Source: Primula veris (taxonomy: Eukaryota > Streptophyta > Magnoliopsida > Ericales > Primulaceae). Taken from it: a DNA stretch of 64,000 bases. The notes beneath the pieces are model-generated. The model did not search any database. It was not told the origin of the DNA and saw only the letters and a list, made by a program, of their open reading frames with translations. The stretch is from NCBI GenBank assembly GCA_963682055.1, contig OY821747.1, forward strand, positions 34,346,126 through 34,410,125. The letters run 5' to 3'. This document shows, in pieces, positions 21,901-35,312 of this stretch (positions within the stretch are counted from its first letter, which is position 1; each line of letters starts with the position of its first letter). The position numbers and the translations under genes were made by a program.

Positions 21901-24900
21901 CTATAAAGACGGCTTCCTTCTCAAAAAAATGTGACAGAATCTGGGTGAGGAGAGCGGCATATCTACAAAACCTACTATGTTTTCCAAATGTAATAATACA
22001 ATCTATAGCATCTAGCCTTCAGGTAACTAAACAAGAAGTAACGAGGATGCTTTGGAAACACATTATTTGAGCAGCTATTATTAATTTATCTTATGGGATT
22101 ACATGACAAATAAAGATCATCAACAGCCCCTGTACGGGCTCCAGGACAGCAGATCATATAAATAAAGAGAAAGATGAAGCAATACCTGTCATCCCCCTCT
22201 TCCCAGACATGGTTATGCTCCTACCAAAGTTATCAGCAAAAAAGAATAAGAAAGGAATAATATCTCAAGAAAGCAAATCAACAGAACAACATTATGGATA
22301 TTATCTATCCTCTTACGTAGAGTAACTTGGCAAGAAGGCTCTATCTTTCTATACCTAAAGAACAAGTCATATTAGATTTCATAAAGATAAAAAAAGTGGC
22401 TGTATTTTTGCACTAGAAGTTAAGGTTATCGCTCTTTCACATTAATTAGCTGTGTCTATATTAGATTTAATTTCAGTCTTACGTGTGTAACACTCTTTAA
22501 GACTCTCAAGTCCTAACTCTTGATAAGCCTGATTCCTTATTGCATTAGGTGTCACTAACCTACTTTTCTCCTAATGCTAAAATCTTATGAAACCAGATTC
22601 TTGTTCAAAACGTAGACAAAACAAATAAGTTTGTAAGATTTATATTTCAGTAATTTAGTTTCACTTTCACAATATGCACATATAAGAGAGTAAGATGATA
22701 ATTTCGCTTGCTAAACTAATTCTTTAAGCTGAACAAGGATTACTATACATGGAAAGATAATGGAATTAACAGATTAATAACTGCTTATGGTCTGACTTCT
22801 CAATTAAAAGAGTGACAACTTGGTGTTAAACCACTTCCACCGTAGTGCATTTTTCTCACTGGGGTCAAAACCTATAAACACTTGTACACAATCCACTAAG
22901 TAAACTAAATGACATTACTCCAAAACTCACTTTATTACTTTAGATGAACGTTGTAAATGAATTAAAGAGAGAATAATTATGAAATAAGCGAACTAAATCA
23001 CACTTTTACTTAATCAAAAGAATGTGCATCTCAGTAGACTCGCTATAAAGTATAACCTGTTAGAATAATAATTTCCTGCATTTCCATGCAAAATGATCAG
23101 TCGAGTGCTCGTATTGAAACCACTGAGTTGACAACCGACCTCGTTATATTTAAAAGATATGAAGCCAATTAAAAATAAGGAAATAAATCCATGTTTTTGA
23201 TAACCAAAACAGCCACCTAACTAAACAATGAAATCATGTTGGCTTCATCATACAAGACTTTACATGGAGGTCTTCTATAGAAATGATTGACGACGAAGTC
23301 CTAACATGTGATTTGTGAACACCAGATCCGTTATCTACCATTAGCATATGCGTCAACAAACTCAATTTTATTACTAGAGCACAGTGAGTCTAAAAACAGC
23401 AGCTAATGTCTAAACTAGTACACAGCCTACTTAGTACAAAAGATGGCGGCTCGGTTCCATATTGAACATTGGAAGAAAACATTGATAAACGTTTATAAAA
23501 GATAGAATATCAAAAAGACCGGCATATCGTTGGTGTAGCCTATCAACAAAGATCGAACAGTTCTAAAACAATGTAATAAAAATAAAGAGAGAAATCAAAG
23601 AAATCAGGCATACAATTTCTCTTATATACTACATAGTACATGCACAGAATAAATCATACGAAACTCAAGATATAATTTTGGAAGGTTTGAGAGTCGTAGT
23701 CCTAAAACTTTAAGTCGACAATTTTTATTACTATTCTCACAAAATTTTCAACAGAAATTACCTGGAAACCAGAAGACTTCGCCCCAAGATACTTGCAACA
23801 ATTTGGTGCCCTACACAAACAAGGAACATTAGCACCGCCATACCATTCAAAGTTGTAATCATATGTCAGCTCTGTTCCAACATCAATATCTTGCTTCGCA
23901 AATATTCCAACCCTCATTTCCCCCAAAACTGTCCACTTCCTAGTCTCACAATTTGGTTGGCTGCAACAAATACAATTATTTAATTACAACTGAAGAGGCC
24001 GAAAATATTCTTCATATCCTTAATACCTCATATGATGATTTAAGTGACCTACCAAGAGTGGTTAATAAACCTTGCAGGGCTGCCTTTTGCAGTTGCATCA
24101 ATGAATGTGTTGGAAGTGAGAGAAATGATATATGCATCCATCAGACCTGCATCGAGCCGAAAGAGATGTTTAAATCCAGATATATGAAAATTAAATGCAT
24201 AGATGGCCGCCTGTGGGGGGCTCTTAAAATCATACCTTGAGATTCATAAGCTTCGGACCGTTTAGACGCTTCCTCGGATGAAATTATTTCTCCACAATAC
24301 TCGATAATAAAGTCTCCAGCCTGCTTTTACAAAATACTCAAATACATGTCAGAACTTGGAATACAAGAATAAGACAATCCATATGGTCACTGTCCTAGTA
24401 ACTCATCAGCATATTTAATAACTTTTCAAATTTGTACAAAAGAATATAAAATTCTAAGCTGGAAAACAACAATCAAGTGTTGCAATAAAGGAATCCAACA
24501 CATCCATTGCGATCCGATATATGTTCAGAATCCAGTTTCAATGTGATTACCTTAATTTTCTCAGCAGCTAGAAGACCCCAACCACGTCCATCGGTTGGGA
24601 ACATTTTTGTATCAGCATATTGACACTTCTGGAACCTCTGTGATCAAATGAATAATTATTGCGGAGAAAAGAAGAAAGTATTGTCCCGAGTACTGAATAT
24701 TGCACCACAAACCAAAAAAGGAAGATAAGGAAAAATATTCAAGTTGCCAGCAGAAAGCAATTTTTGTTTACCAGAGAGGTCAACTATAAAACAATATTAT
24801 AAAATATCCATGGCACTCAGGGACCCTTTTACATTGTTCCATAATTTTTCTTTCATTTTCCAAATTTGAATGAATGATATACTTGAATTTTCATTATATT

Positions 24901-27900
24901 TATAGGCTACATAATACTTGAGTTCTACATTATACTTGAGTCTCATTGTAGCACGGCTTCTTAAAAAATTTGAGTATCAAATTCCGATATGATACAGATA
25001 TACCGCAGCTACGTGGATGCTATCCGATACGTGATCTAGAGGTATCGTTAACTTTCCTACGTTTGACCGACCATATAAGTCTTGGATAGGAAAGCGATAC
25101 CCACCAAAACGGGTATCCGATACGTTCTGCCAAATTTCACTTTTTTTTTAAATTACAATTTGTAATTTTGAAAAGTGAATGTCACTATCTAGTTATAAGA
25201 TGGGTCTAATTATGGTTTTACAATATAAATTAGAACGTTAAATGTATGATAAGTTTAATATAAACGTTGAATATAATAAATATTGGTTGAATGCGACTAC
25301 ACAAAAGGCTCGATCGACAGTCTATTTGCATGAATTTAACTTCATTCTTTTCGCATATATATTTTTGAACTTGTGTAAATCTTAGCATTTATATTATACT
25401 AACAGCCGTATCATATCCTAAATTTTCAAAAATAATAATGTAATGGGCGTATCGGATACGATACCCGTAGCCGTATCCGTGCAACGAAGCTTATAGGCTT
25501 CTAGCAGTTAATTAGGCAATTAGGGATTGTTGAAACGTGTCTAGAATAACATTAATACAAATGATTTTTCTGAGAGTTTTTTTTTATTAGTGCGGCATAA
25601 AAAAGATCTTTTTTTTTGCTTGGGAACACATTTTTGGGGAATTTATTATCTGATGGAATATTTAAAACAAATATTAAATGAGTAAAAAAATTAGAAACCG
25701 AGTTAAACCTAAATAACAATGGTGGCTTCACAGTAAATGGAAATTGTTATCGTAAAAGAGACATCACATATTTGATTACAACCCTATTTGATAACACACC
25801 TATACTAGCTTCAAAGTAAAACGGAAATTGATAACACACATATTTGATTTACAATTTTACCCGATTCTTGCAAGAGACGTCACATGGGCAGTAGCCAGGC
25901 GTGCATTCTGTACTGGTTATGACATTCAAGCACTCAGCCCCACATTCACCATTCTTATCACACGCACATATCGAAATTTCCTCTTCTTTCACTTTTTTTT
26001 GCCTAACAAGTAACCAATAGATTCATAAATATACTAAAGAAATTAAATCAGTATAATTGACGTAGTACTTGAATAATGTAATGAATCTGAAGACCGATTA
26101 TTAACAGCTTAACTGTTAAGGATACTTTATAATCTGCAAAAATATCATAACATTGCTTCTGGAGCCACCTGGCACAAGTCCAGGCAATAGCATTCCATTA
26201 ACATTATGAATCTCTTTTTTGTGTTAGACCACTTTCTTACTTCTCCAGTTAGCAATAAAATAATCATGTATTGACTTCTCATGGTCCAGGTACATGTCAA
26301 TGTCACATTTAAGAGAGGGTCAATAGTTTGATATACCTTATTGGGCTCATTCTGTAATACCTTAATTCCGGTAAAGTAAATACAAGGCTTCAAAGCTTGC
26401 ACGAAATTGGTGTCTTTCATATTCGACTTGATGAGATAAAGATTCACGAAAAGGACTTTAAATGAATAATTTCTGAGGTCTACCCATTTGGCTACAGAAT
26501 AAAGAATATAATGATGTTGTGTACTTGCCTGTCAGGTTTGTTGTTTGTCCCAAATCGGTTGAAAATGGTTTAGCCTTTGGTTTATAATGTTTTCCCCACT
26601 TTCCTTCTATGAGGTTATTCAGTGGCAAGTGTGGTATGAACACAGTTAATATTTAAAAACATAAGGAAGTTTATCTGACCAATAGTTTCTTCTTTTTTTG
26701 CAGTTTTGTGCCCTATACTAACCACTTTTTGATTGAAAATATTCCCCATGCTAACAACTTCTCTAATCACACCCCTATACTAGTATTAATACTGCTACTT
26801 CCCATCACTTTTATACCCCATGGTAAGGTTTTGGTAAAAAAAGTTAAAATAAATGTTTGTATATGGATTTGAACCTTCACCTCTGAATTCAAAGCCCAAA
26901 ACCTTACCACTGTGTCACGTGTTATACACCTTTTATAGTATTTGTTACAAAAATAACTGAATCATTTTCTTTAATGCCCTATTATCTTCTTCATTCCCTG
27001 GTACATGTACACAAAAATATATACACACGACTAAATCATCTCCATCTCCCCAATAATGAATTTTATCAAATTAATTATTATGATCACCATTCACCACATC
27101 CCTTCCTCTTTCCATTATTTTACATATATATATTACATACATCTATCATGAAGGTACATATATATATACACCACCACCTCCAATTCCACCACAATCCGCC
27201 CCTCTCTCACCATTACTGCCGCCACCAATACCACCAAGTTTCGCCACCACCATCACCAATTTACCATCCCCACTCTCTCCTGTGTGCATCCATCTATGTA
27301 TACACACCTATCTATCTATATCTATATCTTTATCAATATCAATATCTTTATTCATATCTATATATAAGTATATTAGTATAGGGATAGAAGAGAAGGCCAT
27401 CTTACCACTCATGAGTTCGGATGGAAAAAGTTTTTGATGTCATCATTATCCGTTAAAGAAGTAAAGTAGACAAAATAATGGGAAGTAGTGGTGGTATTAG
27501 AGAAGTTGGTAGTATGAGGTACAAAACTGCAAAAACTTCCTACAGAGATGAATCAACTGAACAACAACACTTGCGGTATAGAAGAGAAGGGAATCGCAAA
27601 GAAAATAAAAAGAAAGAGAAGAAAACTTACTTTCTGCCCAAGAAATCATTCTGATTGATGCAAATAAAATGACAATCCATCATCTGGTAGGTCAAAACTG
27701 AAAAAGATAATTTCATATTACTTGGTCCATAGTCTTCAGCAATATGAATTAATAGAAATGTAAATTTGCTATAACAAAGTCAATTTCAGAATGAAGGTAA
27801 CATTTCTTTCATATAGAAAGCTTGCAAGTTAGTGTACAACTCTTTTTTGGATCCAACAACTTAAAGACTCTAAAGAAGCGATTTTCAGACTGTAAGTGGA

Positions 27901-28378
27901 TAAACAATTCTAAAATATGACTCTAAAGAAGCAATTGTCGACTTTAAATGGACATACAATTTAGAACACATAAAGGGGGGTTTTGCATTCTACTAAAACG
28001 ATCTGCTGATAGTCTCATATTTTAAGTTGATAGATTCCAAGTTTCCAGTGTAATCATACTGGAGTTGAACTCCTTTGTAAGAAACAGACTGATTAGGTTA
28101 GCAATGATGCATTTCTAAACTGTATTATAGTGTGACATTTTTTAAATAGATATTTCAATTATTTTCTTAAAATTGAAGCTTTCAATAAAGATGATGGAAT
28201 GTCATTAACTCTCCAAAGCCAAAAGGAAAATAAATAGCAAATCTGTTTTGATGACTTAAAAAGAAACATATACAAAGTGTCAAAAAGGAAGTGTTTACTC
28301 AGAGATCACAAGCTGGACATAAATCTTACAAACCTCATGTGAAATTACTCCAGATGAATATATAGGATGATTGACCAT
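18917..28378 (-). CDS. ASHH1: Histone-lysine N-methyltransferase, ASHH1-like (ten exons, 466 aa)
   Basis: Exons: 28330-28378, 27631-27697, 25861-26002, 24551-24637, 24236-24320, 24053-24146, 23762-23960, 22186-22220, 20928-21294, 18917-19192. All junctions are GT-AG and phases agree. An AWS zinc-binding region spans about residues 51-91 (CAC, C59, C63, C72, C77, C79, C83). A SET domain spans about 92-212 with NHSC (172-175) and YDYNF (208-212). The post-SET cysteines CLCRAPNC are at 222-229. The tail has VWEEGDDRYHVEEIPTYDSA, characteristic of ASHH1/SDG26, then a Lys-rich part. The enzyme methylates histone H3 lysines (H3K4/K36 are reported for the family) in the nucleus. The first exon is the least certain: it gives MVNHPIYSSG and fits phase. 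If wrong, the start may be MMDCHF in exon 2 (about 27683). Confidence 0.88.
20625..20818. mobile_element. Possible hAT-like MITE in an ASHH1 intron
   Basis: The right end in reverse complement reads AAGGGTCCGTTTGGTAATTT, a common plant MITE terminus, and the left end (AAGGCTATGCTTGGCGACAG) is a loose match. Internal stretches of AATCTG and CAGATT are inverted. Boundaries are approximate. Confidence 0.4.
24950..25500. mobile_element. Decayed repeat with GATAC/GTATC subterminal motifs in an ASHH1 intron
   Basis: Both flanks of this block carry many copies of ATCCGATAC, GGATAC and GTATCG in opposite orientation (25010-25130 and 25445-25485), while the middle is AT-rich. This is the look of a nonautonomous DNA transposon with subterminal repeats. 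No target duplication was found and the family is not assigned. Confidence 0.4.
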
Positions 28379-29130
28379 TTACTTTCGTGATAGAATTAGC
28401 AAGACAAGGCTGATATTCAGATAGATCGGTAACCTCACTCTAAATAACTTATGCAAATTAATAATGAGAAAAGCAGGCTTTGATGGAAAAACAACAATCA
28501 AGTAAAAAGTCAAATTTAACGAATTTATCGCTCTGATGAGAGGAATGGAAACTTGAAGGAAGGTGTGGTGATACTATCTTTTAACCTATTAAGTGCGGTG
28601 CTACGATTGAGAGATAGGCGAGGACTGGCGTAGCCCTAAATCGCCCGTTTTATCATTTCAAGTATCTCTTGAGCATCTTTGCCTGTAACTATAAATCGAC
28701 ATAGTATTTTCTTAATAAATAAATAAAAAAAAAAAAGTGGAGACAAATTTGAACAAAAAACTTGAAATTAGAGAGGTATCTCAATTGATACGATAAGTTG
28801 AGATTAAAGGGGAAGTGAATAAATTAGGGTTTTGATAAATATTCTGGAAAATAGAAGTAAGAAATAGGAAAAGCTAGATGATGGTGAGTGAAGAATATAT
28901 AATTTGATGAAAATGTTTTTAGAGAGAGTGAAAATGAGGAGAAAAGGGGAAGGGGGTATTGTTTTGTTAAATCACAAATTATTTACTACTCTTCTTATTA
29001 AAGTGGTCCTATATATATATATATAATTTCTTTTAGAATCTAAAAAATGTAACTAACGCCGGTATTTTTTTTGGGATATTTATTTGTTGCATAATTTTTA
29101 CAATTCAATACAATTATTACTATTAATAAT
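28379..29130. other. Upstream region of ASHH1
   Basis: The ASHH1 promoter and leader should lie here; the minus strand has TATATATTC near 28900. No separate gene is seen. A TA run at 29013-29026 lies beyond it. Confidence 0.35.
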
Positions 29131-30649
29131 AATAAATGTTTGGCGTTAAATACTCGAGAATTTGTCGGAGTTATCAAGTTTATGTCAATGTTATTGGGCC
29201 CTTCAAATTTGTACTTGTTATTCAAAAAGAAAAAAAAAAAACTTTTACTTGGAAGATGAAACATGAAACCGTGTAATTTTTATAAGCATAATTTCGCATA
29301 AATTAATAAAGTACTGAATAAATTTTTATAAAAGCATAATTTTCCATAAACCGTGCTACTTTTTATAGCAAATTTGAGCACGTAAATACATAAAACACTT
29401 TTTGAGTGGTTCACATGAGAGAAAATATGAGGGGGGTGATAGATGAATTAAATAATGGGTACAAATTACGTCATGTAATAAAAACTCAACCTATTAAAAA
29501 CTCAAATCAATATATTGAAACCTTAGTTTGAGTCTATTCTAAATTTAATTAATATTAATTAAATTTTTTTTATTTTTTTATTTTTAGTAGATTGAGTTTT
29601 TATTACATGACGTGACTTATACATCACCCCATTAATACAGCCGCCGTCTGCGCATCAATCAAACAGCGTCTGTATTTAGCAGATGAATTAAATAATATGA
29701 GTTGGCAAATCAAACAACTGAACCTCCTACCTATCTTGTGTTTGTCTTGTCTCCAAAAGGACTGAATAATTTATCGTAATCCAAATTTATTAGACATGTA
29801 TATGACTTAGTAGAGACGTAGGGGTGGTTTGGGAGGGTTAAAAATTTTCCGGTGTTAAATAACAATTTTGGAGAAAAATATATGGTTGTAAGTTTCACTG
29901 ATTGGGGAAGGAAGGGCTTTTCTATCTCTCTTTCTCTAAAGTTTTTCCTAATATTCTCTATTTTTTTTTTTAAAGTCTTTCTCAATTACTTTTAAATTCG
30001 GCTTACCAAAAAGTAGACTCCATCACAAAATTGAAAACTGAATATAATACAGTACAATGTACAAAACCTGATAAAACTCGACTCTGTATATATATAACTG
30101 ATTTATTCATTTCGCTTTAATTTTCTTCTTGAACACGAGTTATTGCATTGTCCTGATGACTGGCCAACTCTATGCCTGTGGGCTTTTGCGCCGTGTTTGT
30201 TTGGTTGGAAGAATTTTCGATTTCATTTCTCATGCGTCTCTGAGGGATTATGAATGATGCCCATATCATGATTTTCTGTATATTTGGCATAGGCCACCCT
30301 TGCAGACTCGCAAGTTTGACTAAAAACGCGATCGTCGTCATTGCCCCTGAGATAATGAAGAGGCCTGAAAATGGCCAAAGTCCCAGGCTCGTGTTGTCTG
30401 AGGGATCTGTTGAGGATTTACAATTCGAAGACGAAAGCATTTCTTTCTCCATCTCCTGTATTTCTCCGCTTTGTGTCAGTTTAACGATTGCCTCTGATAT
30501 ATCTGTGACCAAAGCCGAGCCTCTTGGAAAAGCCTATCACACATGTGGGAGATTACAATTAGTTGTGTGTTGTTATTTTTAGAACTTGTCACAATTAAAG
30601 AGTTTTACGGGTTTCAAATAATTATGAACAGATCCCAAGTAAAGTAGTG
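29131..30649. repeat. Segmental duplication, copy 2 (partner 15785-17235)
   Basis: This copy sits in its native place: it contains the last exon of the GLR gene, part of the preceding intron and the downstream flank. It carries a 224-bp insertion (29457-29680) missing from copy 1. Confidence 0.85.
29457..29680. mobile_element. Insertion flanked by 16-bp direct repeats, with inverted repeats inside
   Basis: AGATGAATTAAATAAT lies on both sides (29441-29456 and 29681-29696), while the duplicated locus near 16135 has the site once. Inside, ACGTCATGTAATAAAAACTC (29468 on) is inverted at 29594-29613. A 43-bp imperfect palindrome (AATACAG to CTGTATT) follows. It is probably a MITE plus captured flank. 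Confidence 0.65.
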
Positions 30650-33600
30650 GCCGAGCGTTTCTCTCAACTGGCAGGATTATCTTAGCAATATAACTCTCTT
30701 ATTACAGCAATAAATAGTTGGCATACAACTTTATATCAGAGCTCTGGCAACAAAAATAAAATGCTGTTTTACTCCAGTTCTCGAAGTCTATTATTGGACT
30801 ACAATTGTGGTGCTTAGTTGGACAAAGATCTGTCCATTACCGGTTTCTTATTTTCCTTAGAGAACCCTTGAGTTTTCAGAAAACAGGAAACAACTTATAC
30901 GTCTTAAAAATCAACCACAAATTATAAAATGAGACTGTGAATAGCCAGAAAAAAATCAGGGGGTTTCTTTTGCAAACTTAGGCAATTCACCAGAAAAGTG
31001 AATTTTGAGTTTCTCAACCAGTTGCAGCCAAGTATTTATGAAGAAAAAAATGGCTATCAAACAAGGCCTTATTTGATGCCACAAAACCAAGGCAGTGCCT
31101 AGGGCTAAGCCAATTTTTCACAACGGTGCACTAAGGTATCGCAGTAAAATTGTTTTGAATACAGAAGCATAAAAGAATTGAAACCCTGAGGCTAGTGATA
31201 GAAACTTAAGGTACTTTGCAATTATGTTAATTTTTCTTCTTTTTGTATATGGTTGCCTAGTGTATGTAGAAATTGCATGAGAATAACTAGATTGGAAAGA
31301 AGTTGATCTCACAATGCCAAAACCTCCAAGGTTGAAACTAGGCTCCGTCATGGTATATTCATTGCAATACTTGGAAACGAAAACTTTTGCATGTGGCTTA
31401 ACAAAGAATGCAGCTTCTATCTGGCCCGTCTTAAAAGCATTGGTATAATCACTAATCGCATTTATCTCCCTGATATTTTTGGGCTTAAAGTGCAAGACAT
31501 TTATCAAATACTTAGCAATGAAAGAGTCCATGTTGCACCCAATATCTGCATTTGAATTCTTGAGATATTCGATGCTTATCTCCGAAGGATGGAGCCGTGA
31601 AACGGTGACCATGGAGGTGATGACAGCAGTATAACATGATACTATAATTAAAATTGCAAATAGCCAAAATACTAAAATAATTCTTGATAGATTGCTCTTA
31701 ATTTTCTCTCCTGCAAAGATGACAATAAATTATAAATCAGGCAAGTGCCACATCTCAAAGTACTGTTAGGGTATCATTTTCAGTTTAGAGAATTAGAGGC
31801 TTACTTTGTGCGAAGAAAATTAAGGTGAACGAAAACCAGAGTATATCCGCTCGATTCTGCCAAAGGGTTTCCTTAGGCTTAGAATCACTTTTCTCTCTGC
31901 TTTCGATGAACCAAATTATAAGTGAAGTGACTAGGTGCATTATTGGTATGATTAACCACATCTCTAGTTTGAAGGCCTTTATGAACATCCACCTCTCCTT
32001 TGGTTTATCTTGTCTAACCGGCACAACCATCACTAGTCCGGATTCTAAATAAGGCTGTGAAAACTCGACGTGTTCGTATCCATCTGCTATAATTTGTGTA
32101 TCGCCTACACCTGCGTCCAGTGTCTTATTTTTTCACATTACAAAGAGCCTTGTTAGTATAGGAAAACATAAAGAAGACACCGTCACAGATGGAGCAAGCA
32201 TTATATCATGAAGTTGCCAAATAGAAAATGTTAATTTCCTGGGCTTATAAAGTATATTATTATTTATGTATCATTTTAAAAACATTCATACAAAAAATAA
32301 CATCTTTTACAAATGGCAACAGAAACTTAATGTAATAGTCTAATTGTATTCACTGTTTTTATAATGTTACGTACCTTTTTAAACACAGCATCAATCATAT
32401 CGTCATAAGAGCCATAGAAAGGAACAAACTCGTAAGATAACTGATAAGGCAGATGCCTCACTACAGCCCCAAATACATCAACTGAAAATCCCGACACATC
32501 TACTTCATTTTTCTTTTTGTCGTAAATTACTTGTATGAATTGGTTAAAAGCTCCTCTTGCGGGCACTCCTACCTTTAACGGGTTACCTTCACTGCCTAAA
32601 CTCTGTCCTTTTGGTACTCTTGTTATGCCTCCAGGCCATATTACCGTGCGCAACTCGCTCAATGGTCTCATGTGGATACCCTGCCAAAAATAAATTGTAA
32701 TTGTTACCTAACTTTCTTAAGATGTTAGAAATTGTAAAAACAAGGATTAGTCATAAGTGACTACTAAAAATTGACAAAACTGACTTGTATAATATGTACG
32801 TATATGTTGCCTATAAGTACTTTCTTGTTTCTCTTAGGATGAAACCAAATTAGTTACATGTTTACATTATCAAATATATTAAGACATTGGCTAAAACAAT
32901 AAATTAGCAAATTAAATTTTTATGAAAACATGTGTTTACCGTCTTTCGTGTCAAATCCTCTGAGAATCCCAAAGATGGGGACCAATAGGGCTATCTGTCT
33001 ATAGCTTTTACCCACAATGTTAATCACCCGAAAAGTAGGCGAATTAGACAATTTACCATTCGTGAAGATTAGATCACCACTTAAACCTTTCAGTTTACTT
33101 GATGAAATAATTCTTAGCAACTCTTTTGAATCATTTTTCCTTAACAATTTCTTCATGGACTTGACAATAACCATTGTTGCATCATACGCACGAAGTGCAA
33201 ACAAACTCGGGTTTGAGTATTCTTCTTCTTCCGGATAGCTTTGTCCATATCTTTTCAAAATAAATTTATCAAAACGTTAAGCATTGGATATACTGTCCAT
33301 GTAACATGATATATGAGAGAAGTGCATATAGAACAATGATACTAACATGATGAAAAATTGTTATGCCCTTTTGATCAAATATAGCAATGACTAACACTTT
33401 AGTAATTCGCAGTGTTAGGTGTGGTCGTCACACAACCAGCTTGCCCATAAAAAAGCAGTATAAATCGTGTTGTCTTGAATATTACATGTTTCATTTACTT
33501 AAGGCATCGGTTTCATTATTATGGAACCGTTAGCCCGTTACAGATAAAAAAACGGTTCCATAATAATACCACATTATTCAACTATTAACCATGTATAGTT

Positions 33601-34308
33601 TGCAAATTGCAATAAGGCAAACAGTTAATTACCTTATACGGAATCTACGCCTGAAACGCCTGTACTCTTGAGTTGTGTCCACGTAAAACGTCTTAACCCC
33701 GATCACTCCTTGCATATTGTCATCAACAAACTGTGTATCTAAGGACTCAACCATGCTCGCTGTATCCTCCGATAAAATCCAAACAAACCCTTTCTCCATC
33801 ATTTCCAACTCCTTAGCCTTCACAAACACAGCCTTGCCAAACTCTAATGAACTTCTCAACAATACAAACACCCTATTGCTCTTGCTCCTCAACTTCCTCA
33901 ACACCCCTTCGACTGAGTCAACCGAGTCGACTCGATAAGTCCTTTCTATGACTGAGTTGACTAGGTCTAGTGAGTCCGCGAGAATGGTTCCTAAGGGTGT
34001 TGTATCGGAGGAACTTTCGTATATAACGGTGACTTTTCGCCATCGAAAGTGGCCAACGATAGCAGCTATACATTGTGTGGTGGTGCTGAGCGGGACGCTG
34101 AGCTGGAATAACTCGGGTTGCGTTGAGGGTGACGTGGCAACAGGTAGTATGGAGATGGTTGGGATGAGTTTGCTGGATGAATGGACGGTGCCGATGATGG
34201 CGTTGACTTGTTGCTTGTTTATCAAGTCAATGACTAGTATTGTCGATGAAAATTAATAAGAGTTGGACCTTTACAAATAAATTTCAATTTGCTTTCTCAT
34301 TGTTTTTA

Positions 34309-34348
<40 letters not shown>

Positions 34349-34774
34349 TACATTCGAAACAAAGTAGAATAACAGGTTATTTTGAAAATAAGTAGAATTA
34401 ATAAATATTTCTTTAGAAACAAAGTGTGCAAGTATGCTAAACGTTTTGTTAATTACAGACGATTAGAAATTCGCATTACCTGAGGATGATGATTGATCTG
34501 AACTTGAGTTTGTAGTGATTAAAACGACCTTATACCGACAACCCGTAGATATATGAAAGTCATTCACAGCCATCTCAGAAGCTATTTTCATTTCTTTACC
34601 TATTCTCGACTTCTCATCAAACACACCTAATATGTTCCCGTTAATAATAGTATCTGTCTTCTTTATTACTTCACATGAATCATCTTCTATAGTATTAAAG
34701 GCCATACCCAATCTTATGAATAGAAGAAAATGCATGAATATGGCTCCAAATACATATACATATGGAGACCCCAT
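30117..34774 (-). CDS. Glutamate receptor-like channel (GLR), seven exons, one frameshift
   Basis: Exons: 34480-34774, 33633-34233, 32940-33250, 32375-32680, 31805-32123, 31313-31710, 30117-30533. Splice phases agree throughout. Order: signal peptide (1-24), amino-terminal ligand-like domain (exons 1-3), ligand-binding lobe S1 (exon 4, with WPGG and VPKG), M1 and pore loop (exon 5), M3 with SCYTAVITSM (exon 6; the SYTANLAAF position), lobe S2, and M4 LGLWPFSGLFIISGAM (exon 7). Plant GLRs are membrane cation channels gated by amino acids. Exon 3 has one extra base in the GCCC run at 32988-32991. Upstream it reads SYRQIA; downstream the family-like YWSPSLGFSEDL needs the other frame. Exon 3 then ends in the phase exon 4 requires. 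Without the shift the length would be about 881 aa, normal for the family. It is either a young pseudogene or a sequencing error. Confidence 0.88.
32988..32991 (-). other. Frameshift site in GLR exon 3
   Basis: The minus strand has GCCC where one codon is expected between SYRQI and YWSPSLGF. Removing one base restores both the conserved protein and the donor phase at 32940. Confidence 0.8.
34312..34346. repeat. (TA)n microsatellite in GLR intron 1
   Basis: About 17 uninterrupted TA dinucleotides. Confidence 0.95.
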
Positions 34775-34981
34775 AAAATGACACTATGAGAAGTCAAACC
34801 AGAGAAACAAGAGTAAGGGCATCCTTTTGTAAACGTAAACTAATAATAAAATATCATTTTATAACACTCAAATTCTTCAATTTTTTTTCAATTTTTGTAA
34901 CAAAATGTGGGTCAATGCTCTTGGCAAGTTTTGTTGATAGCAGCCATTGACAAATAGTGAAAAGTTATGTGAATTAATAAA
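34397..34981. repeat. GLR exon-1 duplication unit, copy 1 (functional-position copy)
   Basis: Exon 1 plus about 200 bp of upstream sequence matches 45500-46077 almost base for base and 35103-35490 partly. Shared flank text includes GTCAATGCTCTTGGCAAG and TTTTGTTGATAGCAGCC. Confidence 0.85.
34856..34863 (-). promoter_or_regulatory. Probable TATA box of the GLR gene
   Basis: The minus strand reads TTATAAAATGATA about 82 bp upstream of the ATG at 34774. The equivalent position in the orphan copies has partly changed (TTACAAAATGATA near 45964). Confidence 0.4.
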
Positions 34982-35102
34982 CTAGTAGTCTAGTGGGCAC
35001 CATTCGTCTTAGTTGCATCAATATAAAGTTATAGAAATTAAATTTGAGATTAACAACATACAATATTTACTTATTATTAGCTTATAGAAATTTTCAACTA
35101 CT

Positions 35103-35312
35103 TTAACATCTTCCCCCAATCAACAATATAAAGTTCTCATCAAACACACCTAATATTTTCCCCTTAATAATAGTATCTATCTTCTTTACTTCACATGAAT
35201 CATCTTCTATAATATTAAAGGCCATACCCAATCTTATGAATAGAAGAAAATGCACGAATATGGCTCCAAATACATATGGAGAAGACCCCATAAAATGACT
35301 ATGAGAAGTCAA
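35103..35312 (-). pseudogene. Truncated GLR exon 1, copy 2
   Basis: The frame reads the same signal peptide (HFLLFIRLGMAFNIIEDDSC) and continues to ILGVFDEN. It then breaks off at about 35138 into sequence that also occurs upstream of the other copies (CATCTTCCCCCAATCAACAA). The junction looks like unequal recombination between duplicates. No further GLR exons are present. Confidence 0.85.

Noticed and set aside
26974..27381. His/Tyr/Pro-rich 135-aa ORF
   Set aside because: It lies in an ASHH1 intron and reflects CAC/TAT-rich low-complexity sequence, ending in a TATCTA run.
31118..31312. Extension of the GLR exon-6 frame to 31118
   Set aside because: This is intron read-through. A GTGAGA donor at 31312 joins GGFGI to AFPRGSALVTDIS in the last exon, as in the family.
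33629..34225. A separate 198-aa GLR-like protein starting at 34225
   Set aside because: The start codon is TTG and the frame is exon 2 of the seven-exon GLR, joined in phase at 34233.
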